A DNA stretch of 41,708 nt, taken from assembly GCA_937893485.1 (NCBI GenBank), contig CALBJL010000095.1:1-41708 (forward strand). The letters run 5' to 3'. The translations under genes and the position numbers were made by a program. This stretch comes from an uncultured bacterium (GTDB lineage: Bacteria > Bacillota > Clostridia > Lachnospirales > Lachnospiraceae). The first letter of the stretch is position 1, and each line of letters starts with the position of its first letter. This document shows, one piece after another, positions 1-8,446 of this stretch. The notes beneath the pieces are model-generated. The model searched no databases. It saw only the letters and a list, made by a program, of their open reading frames with translations, and was not told the DNA's origin.

Positions 1-2
1 TA

Positions 3-2753
3 TTTCCGGTTGTGGAGGACTGCTATGTGGCACTCACGATCGATGCACGGGAGGATTTTTTCGCGGCAAGTGATGTGGAGCAGTTGTTTTACCTGTCCAG
101 AAAAACAATCCACACCTTATTAGATATCGCGGTGCGCACACAGGTGGAGGTCTGTGAGCCGGTTGTGTTAAACGGCGGGGAGCAGTGCCGGTTTGCCGAT
201 GCGCCGTTGTTGTATCACTTAGAACAAAATCTGTTCCGGCTGCGCCAGATGCCGTATGCGGGCGAAATGGACGGACAGGAGCAGATGCATATACTCGGTT
301 TTGCAAAGCCGCTGGACGAGCTGCGCTATGCGGCACAGGAGATCAGGCGGCTGATCCGGGGCGGCCTGCGCTACCGTGAGATCGCGATCGTATCGGGTGA
401 GGTGGAGCTGTATGCGTCCTACGTGCCGCAGGTATTTTCGGAGTATGAGATTCCGTACTTTCTGGATCAGACGAGACCGATCCTGTTCCATCCGTTGATG
501 GAATGTGTGCGGGGGCTGCTGGAGCTGGCAAAAACGGAAGGACTTTCGCGCGGTTTATCGTATGAGAGCATGATGCGTGTGGTCAAGTCCGGCTTGCTGC
601 CGATCGAGCCGCGGCAGGCGGATCTGCTCGAAAACTATGTGCTTGCATGTGGGATCTGCGGCTGGCAGCAGTGGCAGAAGCTGTGGACGTATTGCCCGAA
701 GTGGCTGACCGCGGAAGAATTGCAGCAGCTCAATGAGATACGGGAGCGTCTGATGGAAGTGCTCGATCTGTATCTGGCTGCCATGACAGCGGAGGGTGCA
801 ACGGTAAAAGTGCGCACGCAGGCGCTCTATGATGTGATGACCGCGTGGAGACTCTCGGACGGAGATCCGGAGGGACGGATCTGGCGCATTTTAATGGAGC
901 TGTTTGACAAGCTTGTCGGACTGCTTGGAGAGGAACAGTTACCGCTGGCTGAATATGCAGATGTCTTAGAGGCGGGCTTTGAGGGCGCAGAGGTAGCCGT
1001 GATCCCACCGGGCTCGGATCAGGTGCTCATTGGAGACATCGAGCGGACGCGGCTGGATCATATCAAGGTACTGTTTTTCCTCGGAGTCAATGACGGTGTG
1101 ATTCCGCGCGTCGCAAATGAGGGCGGAATTCTCAGCCAGCCGGAGCGGCAGATGCTGGCACAGGCACACTATGAGCTGGCACCGACGGCGCGTGAGCGGG
1201 CATTTATCCAACGCTTTTACCTATATCTGAACATGACAAAGCCTTCCGAACGGCTGTATCTGACCTTTGCGGGACGCGGCGCGGACGGGGTATCCAGACG
1301 GAGGTCTTATCTCATTGGCATGCTGCTTCGGATGTTTCCGGGGCTTACGGTCACGGACGCTACATTGCCGTCTGCGGATCTGATGTCTGGAATCCAAACG
1401 CCCAGCGTGGCGTTCCGGCTGCTGACGGAAGGGCTCGAGGATGCAAAAAGCGGAGAGGCATCGCCGGAGTGGCGCGCGCTGTTTGCGTGGTACGGCAGAC
1501 AGGAACAGTGGCAGGAGCCGCTCGCACGGCTGCTGTCGGCTGCGTTTTATCGTTACGGACAGAAACCGCTGCCCGCGGATGTGAGCCGTATGCTGTATGG
1601 GACGGTACTGGAAAACAGTGTGACGCGGCTGGAGCGCTTTGCGGCGTGTGCGTATGAGCATTTTCTGACATATGGCTTGCAGCTGCAGCCGAGGGAGGAA
1701 CATACCTTTGAGGCGGTTGATTTCGGTAATCTCGTGCACTCGGCACTGGAACATTATGCGCGCGGTCTGGCTGCCAGCGATTATGACTGGTTCAATGCGC
1801 CGGAGGATGTGCGCCGCAGGCTCGGCGACGATGCGATGCAGACAGCGATGGCACAGACGCGCAACGATGCACTTTATGCATCTGCAAAAAATCGCTATCT
1901 GGTGACCCGCATCGAGCATCTGCTGCATCAGACGGTAGATACGCTGACCAGACAGGTGCGAAAAGGGCGTTTCCTGCCGGCTGCCTATGAGATCGGATTC
2001 GGAATGGCGGAACGCTTAGACGCAGCGGAGTTCGTTTTAAATGAAGAAGAACGGATGCGCCTGCGCGGCAGGATCGACCGCGTTGATGTGATGGACAACG
2101 GCGCGGATACCTATGTGAAGATTATCGATTATAAATCGGGACAGACGAAGTTTTCGCTGCTGTCCATGTATCACGGCTTGCAGCTACAGCTTGTCGTCTA
2201 TCTGAATGCGGCGATGGAGCTGCTGCGTAAACGTCCCCACACGGGGGAGATATTGCCGGCGGGTATTTTCTATTACCATGTGGATGAGCCGGTGATCCAG
2301 ACGGAGGGCGAGACTGATGAGCAGCAGATCTGGCAGGGCGTGTTTGAGCGGCTGCGTTTAGACGGTATCGTGAATGCAGATCCTGAGGTTTACGGTGCAA
2401 TGGATACCGAGTTTACGGATCGCTCGGATGTTATTCCGGTTGCACGGACAAAGAGCGGAGATCTGTCAAAGGCATCCAAGGTCTATGACACGGAGCAGTT
2501 TCAGGCGATGAGCGAATATGTGAATCAGACGATTATGGGACTTGGAAAGCGGATGCTTGCAGGTGAGATCGCGGCATCACCCTATGAGCTGAAAGGCAAA
2601 AATGCATGTACGTGGTGCAGCTATCGCAGTATCTGCGGGTTTGACGAGCGGTTGGACGGCTGCAGCTACCGCAGGCTTGACCGGGTCGGTGCGGAGGATG
2701 AGATCTTTGACCGGATGCAGCAGGCATTGGAACAGGAAAAGGAGGAGAACTGA
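3..2753 (+). CDS. addB: AddB, ATP-dependent helicase/nuclease subunit B (5' end cut by window)
   Basis: AddB is the second subunit of the AddAB helicase-nuclease that resects double-strand breaks and loads RecA. The frame is open to the left edge, so the N-terminus with the expected Walker A region lies outside. About 917 residues are visible; family members usually have about 1,150. Counting from the GTG at 12, the four iron-sulfur cluster cysteines typical of AddB are present: C546 in an ERFAACAYEHF context and C866-x2-C869-x5-C875 near the C-terminus. The RecB-type nuclease motif IIDYKSGQTK is at 704-713 (D706, K708), preceded by the GRIDRVD strand. The stop lies 2 bp before addA, so the two are co-transcribed. 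The family call is very secure; only the start is unknown. Confidence 0.96.
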   Translation, partial: FPVVEDCYVALTIDAREDFFAASDVEQLFYLSRKTIHTLLDIAVRTQVEVCEPVVLNGGEQCRFADAPLLYHLEQNLFRLRQMPYAGEMDGQEQMHILGFAKPLDELRYAAQEIRRLIRGGLRYREIAIVSGEVELYASYVPQVFSEYEIPYFLDQTRPILFHPLMECVRGLLELAKTEGLSRGLSYESMMRVVKSGLLPIEPRQADLLENYVLACGICGWQQWQKLWTYCPKWLTAEELQQLNEIRERLMEVLDLYLAAMTAEGATVKVRTQALYDVMTAWRLSDGDPEGRIWRILMELFDKLVGLLGEEQLPLAEYADVLEAGFEGAEVAVIPPGSDQVLIGDIERTRLDHIKVLFFLGVNDGVIPRVANEGGILSQPERQMLAQAHYELAPTARERAFIQRFYLYLNMTKPSERLYLTFAGRGADGVSRRRSYLIGMLLRMFPGLTVTDATLPSADLMSGIQTPSVAFRLLTEGLEDAKSGEASPEWRALFAWYGRQEQWQEPLARLLSAAFYRYGQKPLPADVSRMLYGTVLENSVTRLERFAACAYEHFLTYGLQLQPREEHTFEAVDFGNLVHSALEHYARGLAASDYDWFNAPEDVRRRLGDDAMQTAMAQTRNDALYASAKNRYLVTRIEHLLHQTVDTLTRQVRKGRFLPAAYEIGFGMAERLDAAEFVLNEEERMRLRGRIDRVDVMDNGADTYVKIIDYKSGQTKFSLLSMYHGLQLQLVVYLNAAMELLRKRPHTGEILPAGIFYYHVDEPVIQTEGETDEQQIWQGVFERLRLDGIVNADPEVYGAMDTEFTDRSDVIPVARTKSGDLSKASKVYDTEQFQAMSEYVNQTIMGLGKRMLAGEIAASPYELKGKNACTWCSYRSICGFDERLDGCSYRRLDRVGAEDEIFDRMQQALEQEKEEN

Positions 2754-2755
2754 CG

Positions 2756-5700
2756 ATGGGCGTATCATGGACCGAGCAGCAGCAGCAGGTCATTGATCTG
2801 CGCGGCTGCAATCTGCTCGTTTCGGCGGCAGCCGGCAGCGGCAAGACTGCGGTGCTCGTCGAGCGTATCATACAAAAGGTACTGGGCGGTGAGCATCCGG
2901 TGGATATCGACCGCCTGCTCGTCGTGACCTTTACGAAAGCGGCTGCGGCAGAGATGCGGGAGCGTGTCGCGAAGGCGATCGAGGAGCGGATGGCACTTGA
3001 TCCCGGCAATGCGTATCTGAACCGCCAGTATACGCTTGTGCATCATGCGCAGATCACGACGATCGACAGCTTTTGCCTGTATGTGGTCAAAAATTATTTT
3101 CAGTGTATCGATTTGGAGCCGGGATTCCGCGTCGGTGATCCGGGCGAACTGTCACTGCTGGCGGAGGATGTGCTGACGGAGGTGCTGGAACGCTGGTATG
3201 ACGAGGCGGATGCGGAGTTTATCCGTTTTGCAGATAATTATGCAACTGCAAAAAGTGACGCGCCGCTGGCGCAGATGGTACAGAACCTCTATACATTTTC
3301 AACGAGTTATCCGTGGCAGGAGGAGTGGCTGCAAAGCCTGTGTGAGCCGTATGAGCCGCAGGCTCTGACACCGGAGGCGCTGGCGTCTGGGGACAACTGG
3401 CTGCAGGATCTGATGCGGTATGTGCATGCGGTGCTCTCCGGCGAGCGTGCCCAGCTCATACTGGCGAGCCGTCTGTGTGAGGAGCCGGGCGGACCGGATA
3501 TGTATCTGGATAATATCCGCTACGTCATAGAACAGATGCAGCGGCTCGATGACATCACAGATTATGATGCGCTCGGACAGGCGATTGATGCGGTCGATTT
3601 TGGCAGACTGGGAACGCGGCGCGGCTTTGACGGCGATAAGGGGATTCAGGAGCTGGTCAAATCGCTGCGCACACAGGTGAAGGATGACCTGCAAAAGCTC
3701 CATAAGAAATATTTCGGGAGAACCCTGCGCGCACAGTTGGACGATCTGGCAGAGACCGGACGCTCGATCACGGTATTGTCAAAGCTGACAATAGATTATG
3801 CAAATGCATACAGAACAAAAAAACAGGAACGGGGTCTGCTGGATTTCTCCGATATTGAGCATATGGCGCTGCGCATTCTGATCGACGAGGAAACGAAGGA
3901 GCCGACGGAGGTCGCACGGGAATTCCAGTCCATGTTTGAGGAAGTCATGATCGACGAGTATCAGGATTCCAATTATGTGCAGGAGACGATTCTGTCTGCC
4001 GTGTCGGGCGGCAACGGTACAGATAACCGTTTTATGGTCGGGGATGTCAAACAGAGCATCTACCGGTTCCGTCTGGCGAGACCGGAGCTGTTTATGGAAA
4101 AATATGACACATATACGGAGTCAGAATCGCGCTGCCGCAAGATCTGTCTCAAACAGAACTTCCGCAGCCGTCCGGAGGTGTTGGAGAGCGTCAATGACCT
4201 GTTTTACCGGATCATGAAACGTGATGTCGGCGGTGTTGAGTATGACAGGGATGCGGCACTTTATCCGGGTGCGTCATTTCCACAGCCTCAGGACGGGGAT
4301 GCCTACCGGACACGCATTCTGCTCGCAGACAGTGCCGCAGAGTTGCTCGATGAGTCGGGCGCGGACAATGCGAAGGAGCTGGAGGCAGCGATGATCGCGG
4401 AGGAGATCGGGCGCGTGGTGGCAGGCCGGCAGATCTCGGATGGAGCGGGCGGTTTTCGTCCCGTGTGCTATTCGGATATTGTGATCCTGCTGCGTTCCCC
4501 CGGCTCGTGGGGGGATGAACTCGCAGAGCAGCTCGCGGCGCGTGGGATTCCTTCCCATCAGATGTCGCAGACCGGATATTTCGGCACCTCGGAGGTACAG
4601 ACGGTGCTCGGTCTCTGCCATGTGATTGACAATCCGCTGCAGGACATTCCGCTTGCGGCAGTCATGCGCAGTATGTTTTTTAGTTTTACGGATGCACAGC
4701 TCGCAAAGATCCGGCTCGTGGGGCAGGCAGCATTTTTCTATGACCATGTCACGGCGTATGCCATGAAAGGTGACGATCCGCTGCTGCGGAAGAAGTGCAG
4801 CAGCTTTTTGCAGCGGTTTGAGACATATCGGGAGATGGCGAGGCATCTGAGTGTCCATGACCTGCTCGATGAGATTCTGCGGGAGAGCGGCTATCTGAAT
4901 CTGGTGCGCGCGCTGCCTGCGGGAGAGCGGCGGCTGGCAAACGTGGAGATGCTGTTGCAGCATGCAGCAGGCTTTGAGCGCATGAGCTATCAGGGATTGT
5001 TTTTGTTTATCCGGTATATGGAGCAGCTGCAGAAATACGAGGTCGATTACGGCGAGGCGGATGTGACCGGAGAACATGAAAATGTCGTGCGCATTATGAG
5101 CATCCATAAGAGTAAGGGACTCGAGTTTCCGATCGTGTTTGTGAGCGGGCTCGGGCGCAGGTTTAACAAAAAGGACAGCGAGGATACGATGATTCTCGAC
5201 AGTACCTACGGAGTCGGGCTCACCTGCTCGGAGGGCAAACGCCACCGCAAGCGCACGACGCTGTTAAAAGAAATGATCGCCGCACATATCGCCGGAGATA
5301 ATATCGGCGAGGAGCTGCGCGTGCTGTATGTGGCACTGACCCGTGCGAAGGAGCAGCTCATATTGACCGGTACGCTCAAGGGACTGGAAACCGCGTTGCT
5401 GCGGTACGAGTTGGAGTCGGAGCAGGATGCATCGTTTCTGGATCGGCGGGAGGCAGGCTGTTACCTTGACTGGATCATGCCGGGCGCGTATCGCCATCCG
5501 GAGCATCTGTCGATCGAGACGTATGAGTCCGCACAGTTTGTCATGCACACACAGCTGCATGAGGCGCAGCAGTACATTGAAAAAGAGCAGTTGATCGAAC
5601 AGCTCGAAACGGTAGATCCGGATGTGTATGCGGCGATCGATGAGCGGCTGCACAGCAGTTATCCCTATGAGGATGAGGTGATGCTGCGGACGAAGATGTC

Positions 5701-6406
5701 CGTGTCGGAGATCAAGCGCCGGAATATGATTTTAGAGCCGGGGGATGAGGAAGCGCTCGTCTGGTATGCGAAGGACGAGGCGGAGCCCGAGGTGTATGTG
5801 CCGCGGTTTGCACGCATAAATGAAGCAGGGAAAGCTGCGGCAGCGGATGCACCGCATCGGGGCGCGCTGCGTGGTACGGCAATGCACCGGATGATGGAGT
5901 GTCTGGATTATGGTGCGTTGGAGGCGCTGTTTAGTGATGCGCGTGCACAGGGCGCGGAGCTGACGGCGGAGATCACCCGACAGCGGGATGCACTCTGTGA
6001 AAACGGGCGGCTGCAGACAGATGCGGCGGCGCTCATCAATGTCCGCCAGATCGTTCATTTTTTACAGACAGATCTGGCAAAAAGAATTATGCAGGCGCAT
6101 AATGCTGGCTTTTTGTATCGGGAGCAGCCGTTTGTCATGGGACTTCCGGCGTGTGAGACCGATCCGCAGATCCACAGTGAGCAGCTCGTACTCGTACAGG
6201 GTATTATTGACCTGTATTTTGAGGAAGCGGACGGACTTGTGCTGCTCGATTATAAGACGGATGCGGTGCGCGAGGCATCGCAGTTATTAGATCGCTATCA
6301 GACGCAGATGGATCTGTATGCACGTGCGCTGGCGGCGGCGACCGGCAAGCCGGTCAAGGAGAAGCTGATCTATTCATTCCGGCTGGAGGAGATCATACAG
6401 GCGTAA
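2756..6406 (+). CDS. addA: AddA, ATP-dependent helicase/nuclease subunit A
   Basis: AddA is the UvrD-like 3'-5' helicase and nuclease subunit that pairs with AddB in recombinational repair. The 1,216 residues match the usual length of about 1,200. Walker A AAAGSGKT is at 24-31 (K30). The helicase motif II region VMIDEYQDSN is near 398-407. An SIHKSKGLEF motif and a VLYVALTRAKEQL motif VI follow. The C-terminal RecB-type nuclease motif LLDYKTDA is near 1163-1170. The ATG at 2756 follows an AAGGAGGAG ribosome site inside the end of addB, giving tight coupling. No terminator is visible after the stop; the inverted-repeat element starts 15 bp downstream. Confidence 0.97.
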   Translation: MGVSWTEQQQQVIDLRGCNLLVSAAAGSGKTAVLVERIIQKVLGGEHPVDIDRLLVVTFTKAAAAEMRERVAKAIEERMALDPGNAYLNRQYTLVHHAQITTIDSFCLYVVKNYFQCIDLEPGFRVGDPGELSLLAEDVLTEVLERWYDEADAEFIRFADNYATAKSDAPLAQMVQNLYTFSTSYPWQEEWLQSLCEPYEPQALTPEALASGDNWLQDLMRYVHAVLSGERAQLILASRLCEEPGGPDMYLDNIRYVIEQMQRLDDITDYDALGQAIDAVDFGRLGTRRGFDGDKGIQELVKSLRTQVKDDLQKLHKKYFGRTLRAQLDDLAETGRSITVLSKLTIDYANAYRTKKQERGLLDFSDIEHMALRILIDEETKEPTEVAREFQSMFEEVMIDEYQDSNYVQETILSAVSGGNGTDNRFMVGDVKQSIYRFRLARPELFMEKYDTYTESESRCRKICLKQNFRSRPEVLESVNDLFYRIMKRDVGGVEYDRDAALYPGASFPQPQDGDAYRTRILLADSAAELLDESGADNAKELEAAMIAEEIGRVVAGRQISDGAGGFRPVCYSDIVILLRSPGSWGDELAEQLAARGIPSHQMSQTGYFGTSEVQTVLGLCHVIDNPLQDIPLAAVMRSMFFSFTDAQLAKIRLVGQAAFFYDHVTAYAMKGDDPLLRKKCSSFLQRFETYREMARHLSVHDLLDEILRESGYLNLVRALPAGERRLANVEMLLQHAAGFERMSYQGLFLFIRYMEQLQKYEVDYGEADVTGEHENVVRIMSIHKSKGLEFPIVFVSGLGRRFNKKDSEDTMILDSTYGVGLTCSEGKRHRKRTTLLKEMIAAHIAGDNIGEELRVLYVALTRAKEQLILTGTLKGLETALLRYELESEQDASFLDRREAGCYLDWIMPGAYRHPEHLSIETYESAQFVMHTQLHEAQQYIEKEQLIEQLETVDPDVYAAIDERLHSSYPYEDEVMLRTKMSVSEIKRRNMILEPGDEEALVWYAKDEAEPEVYVPRFARINEAGKAAAADAPHRGALRGTAMHRMMECLDYGALEALFSDARAQGAELTAEITRQRDALCENGRLQTDAAALINVRQIVHFLQTDLAKRIMQAHNAGFLYREQPFVMGLPACETDPQIHSEQLVLVQGIIDLYFEEADGLVLLDYKTDAVREASQLLDRYQTQMDLYARALAAATGKPVKEKLIYSFRLEEIIQA

Positions 6407-6420
6407 GATGGTTACTATGC

Positions 6421-6448
6421 CATGAGGACGCAGCTCCCGCAAGCATGT
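6421..6448 (+). repeat. Left terminal inverted repeat
   Basis: This 28-bp arm begins CATGAGG and has the core CGCAGCTCCCGCAAG. It pairs with 6933-6960, with two mismatches. Confidence 0.85.
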
Positions 6449-6489
6449 CTGTTTTGCTTTCATTGCACGACCCATTCCGCTGAGCCTCC

Positions 6490-6510
6490 CTTGGAACTTG
6501 CAGTTCCAAG
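6490..6510. other. Perfect 9-bp hairpin inside the element
   Basis: CTTGGAACT and AGTTCCAAG flank a 3-nt loop. The stem is perfect, and this is the first of the element's internal hairpins. Confidence 0.7.
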
Positions 6511-6511
6511 A

Positions 6512-6554
6512 TGCAAAAATTCATTCAAAATTGCTTCGCAATGGAATTTTTGCA
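6512..6554. other. Two-tier hairpin (11-bp outer stem, 5-bp inner stem)
   Basis: TGCAAAAATTC at 6512-6522 pairs perfectly with 6544-6554. Inside it, ATTGC and GCAAT at 6530-6542 form a second stem with a UUC loop. It lies one base after the previous hairpin, giving a consecutive stem array. Confidence 0.7.
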
Positions 6555-6641
6555 CACCTGAATCATGTTCTTACGGTCTCAGCAGTAAATGCTTCGACCT
6601 GATTCAAAATAGGCTTCCACAATTTGGAGTCTCCTCTCCAT

Positions 6642-6678
6642 CGCGCAAAGGCAGCAAAATCAGACATGACTTTGCGCG
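6642..6678. other. 9-bp GC-rich hairpin inside the element
   Basis: CGCGCAAAG at 6642-6650 pairs perfectly with CTTTGCGCG at 6670-6678 across a 19-nt loop. Confidence 0.65.
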
Positions 6679-6763
6679 CGCTGCATCTATAACAGATGGT
6701 ATGCTTGTGCTCACATGCCGCTTTACGCTATGAATATTTTCGCATTGCGTAACATATGGCTAC

Positions 6764-6914
6764 TGGCGGCGGGTGCAGCAGTTCCCGTCAGATGCGACGT
6801 TTGTCCGGCGAAGTGCGAGCTTGTAGACAGAGCCAGCGGTACTTGGCAAAACAGAGCGAGACACCGCTGGGCAATCGGAGCAGCCTGACCGGGATACTGG
6901 TGCACCCGCCGCCA
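6764..6914. ncRNA. Candidate structured RNA domain closed by a 27-bp interrupted stem
   Basis: A perfect 14-bp stem (6764-6777 with 6901-6914) continues inward past a G-G mismatch. It runs through 4 bp (6779-6782 with 6896-6899), 5 bp (6783-6787 with 6890-6894) and 4 bp (6788-6791 with 6885-6888), broken only by single-base bulges at 6895 and 6889. The enclosed 93 nt hold a second perfect stem of 8 bp, CCAGCGGT at 6833-6840 with 6863-6870. Bulged, nested stems like these are more typical of folded RNA than of a simple palindrome. Strand and transcription are unknown, and I do not match it to a known RNA family. Confidence 0.45.
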
Positions 6915-6932
6915 AGCCGAGAAACAACATAA

Positions 6933-6960
6933 ACATTCTTGCGGGAGCTGCGACCTCATG
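6933..6960 (-). repeat. Right terminal inverted repeat
   Basis: This is the inverted partner of 6421-6448, with 26 of 28 matching positions. It contains CTTGCGGGAGCTGC, which recurs at 6992-7005. Confidence 0.85.
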
Positions 6961-6969
6961 AAAAAATGA

Positions 6970-7006
6970 CCGCCGCCTCAGTTTACATATCCTTGCGGGA
7001 GCTGCA
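6970..7006. repeat. Extra partial copy of the element's right end
   Basis: The order CCGCCGCC, then a TTTACAT-like stretch, then CTTGCGGGAGCTGC is seen at 6970-7005. It repeats, in direct orientation, the order found at 6906-6951 at the right end of the element. It stops about 10 bp from the stop codon of the acyltransferase gene. Confidence 0.6.
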
Positions 7007-7015
7007 TCCGCCCCT

Positions 7016-8422
7016 CTAAAACCGGAAATATAAAAACGGATTATAGCTTCCACTCACGAGAAATGCCAGCGACAAAAACAGCAGGATCACGGAATAAACC
7101 ATGAGGAACGAGCCGCGGCGCTTTGGCTCCACGATCTGCTTTGCAATGCGCACCGGAATTGTCGTGGCTGCCAGCGTGAGTATAATCAAAAATGGCGCCA
7201 GAATATCCCACTCATAAGCCGCCAACGCATTTCCGAGTGGCACACCGATTCCAAACAGCGCCTTGAAATAGCTGCCGAGCAGCGTCATGTCGTCGCAGGC
7301 AAAGATCACCCAGCCGACAACTACGAAAAACATCGTATAAAGGTGCTGTAACCATGCCGGAACGCGCGGCGCGATCCGCCGGAGCACAAATTTCTCCAAA
7401 ACAAGCAATACAAAATAATATAATCCCCACAGGATAAAATTCCATCCCGCACCGTGCCACAGTCCGGTCAAAAACCATACAACAAACAGGTTGCACACCT
7501 GTCTCGCAAGCCCCTTGCGGTTGCCGCCGAGCGGTATGTACACGTATTCACGGAACCATGTGCCGAGCGTCATATGCCATCTGCGCCAGAACTCCGTAAT
7601 GCTTTTCGACTCATACGGATGGTCAAAGTTCTCCGGAAAATGAAAACCGAACATCTCTCCGAGCCCGATCGCCATGTCCGAATAACCGGAAAAATCGAAA
7701 TAGATCTGAAACGTAAATGCCAACGCACCCAGCCACGCCAGCGCCATACTCATATCCGCGCTGCCAAGCCCCTTGATATAGTCCCAGAGCACACCGATCT
7801 GGTTCGCGAGCAGCACCTTTTTGCCAAGCCCGACCAGAAAACGCTGCAAACCGTGTGTCATATCCGTGGCTGTCTCCGTGCGGACATCCACCTCGCGCTG
7901 CACATCCTGATAACGCACGATCGGTCCGGCAATCAACTGCGGAAACAGGCACACATACATGCCAAACGAAATCATGTTTTTCTGCGCCGGAGTCTCCCCA
8001 CGGTACACATCGATCGTGTAAGACATCGTCTGGAATGTATAAAATGAGATACCGATCGGCAAGGCGAGCTGTAAAAGCCCGATCTGTGTACCTGCCAGCC
8101 GGTTCACCGTCTCCAGCACAAAGTCCGTATATTTAAAAAAGCATAAAATCGCGAGATTTCCTACCACAGACAGCACAAGCACCGCCCGTCCCCACGTATC
8201 GTGCTTTCCTTTTTCGGTGGCATAGGCGATCGCCCTTCCGTTGAAATAATCAAAGACCGTAGAAAAAAGCATGATGAGAATGTATCGCGGTTCTCCCCAT
8301 GCATAGAAAAAAAGGCTTGCCAGAAGCAGCCACAAATTGCGTAGCTGCTTCGGCAATCCATAATAAATCACTACTACGATCGGTAAAAATACACATAAAA
8401 AAAATATGCTGCTAAATACCAT
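7016..8422 (-). CDS. MBOAT family membrane-bound O-acyltransferase (AlgI/DltB-like)
   Basis: MBOAT enzymes transfer acyl groups across the membrane onto extracellular sugars or polymers. The 468 residues are of normal AlgI length and highly hydrophobic, with roughly ten or more membrane segments. The conserved block runs from ITEFWRRWHMTLGTWFREY through the VYIPLGGNRKG segment to LTGLWHGAGWNF. The invariant histidine of WHG is near residue 322, and the second conserved histidine (RRWH) near 283. A GAGGTAGGGA ribosome site precedes the ATG. It is last in a probable operon with a DUF4358-type lipoprotein and a transglutaminase-like protein. The usual AlgJ/DHHW partner is absent from the window. 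The acyl acceptor is unknown. Confidence 0.93.
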   Translation of the reverse strand: MVFSSIFFLCVFLPIVVVIYYGLPKQLRNLWLLLASLFFYAWGEPRYILIMLFSTVFDYFNGRAIAYATEKGKHDTWGRAVLVLSVVGNLAILCFFKYTDFVLETVNRLAGTQIGLLQLALPIGISFYTFQTMSYTIDVYRGETPAQKNMISFGMYVCLFPQLIAGPIVRYQDVQREVDVRTETATDMTHGLQRFLVGLGKKVLLANQIGVLWDYIKGLGSADMSMALAWLGALAFTFQIYFDFSGYSDMAIGLGEMFGFHFPENFDHPYESKSITEFWRRWHMTLGTWFREYVYIPLGGNRKGLARQVCNLFVVWFLTGLWHGAGWNFILWGLYYFVLLVLEKFVLRRIAPRVPAWLQHLYTMFFVVVGWVIFACDDMTLLGSYFKALFGIGVPLGNALAAYEWDILAPFLIILTLAATTIPVRIAKQIVEPKRRGSFLMVYSVILLFLSLAFLVSGSYNPFLYFRF

Positions 8423-8446
8423 CGTCCCTACCTCAATTCTGCCCGG

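Larger units (their letters stand above)
6421..6960. mobile_element. 540-bp MITE-like element with 28-bp terminal inverted repeats
   Basis: Seen directly: bases 6421-6448 and the reverse complement of 6933-6960 match at 26 of 28 positions, with weaker similarity continuing about 15 bp inward. The interior carries perfect or near-perfect stems at 6490-6510, 6512-6554, 6642-6678 and 6764-6914. There is no transposase frame. A short inverted-repeat element without coding capacity between convergent genes fits a MITE or a dispersed structured-RNA element. I see no clear target-site duplication at the outer edges, so mobility is inferred. Comparison with other copies in related genomes would fix the true ends. 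Confidence 0.55.
6407..7015. other. 609-bp gap between convergent genes, filled by a hairpin-rich repeat element
   Basis: There is no convincing gene here. The space between addA (+) and the acyltransferase gene (-) is almost wholly occupied by an element bounded by 28-bp inverted repeats at 6421 and 6960, plus a further partial repeat copy reaching 7006. Open frames exist on both strands, but they begin inside the repeat arms, lack ribosome sites and have no recognisable domain. Confidence 0.7.

Noticed and set aside
1221..1928. Long minus-strand open frame opposite addB
   Set aside because: It is a shadow of a GC-biased coding strand, without a ribosome site or domain.
6422..6733. 103-residue open frame in the repeat element
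   Set aside because: It begins in the inverted repeat, has no ribosome site or domain, and its sequence is dictated by the hairpins. Treated as part of the element.
6723..6959. 78-residue open frame on the minus strand of the repeat element
   Set aside because: Same reasons; its start is the mirror copy of the other arm.
7016..8422. Assignment of the acyltransferase as DltB
   Set aside because: No dltA, dltC or dltD gene is near; the AlgI-like MBOAT description is all the sequence supports.
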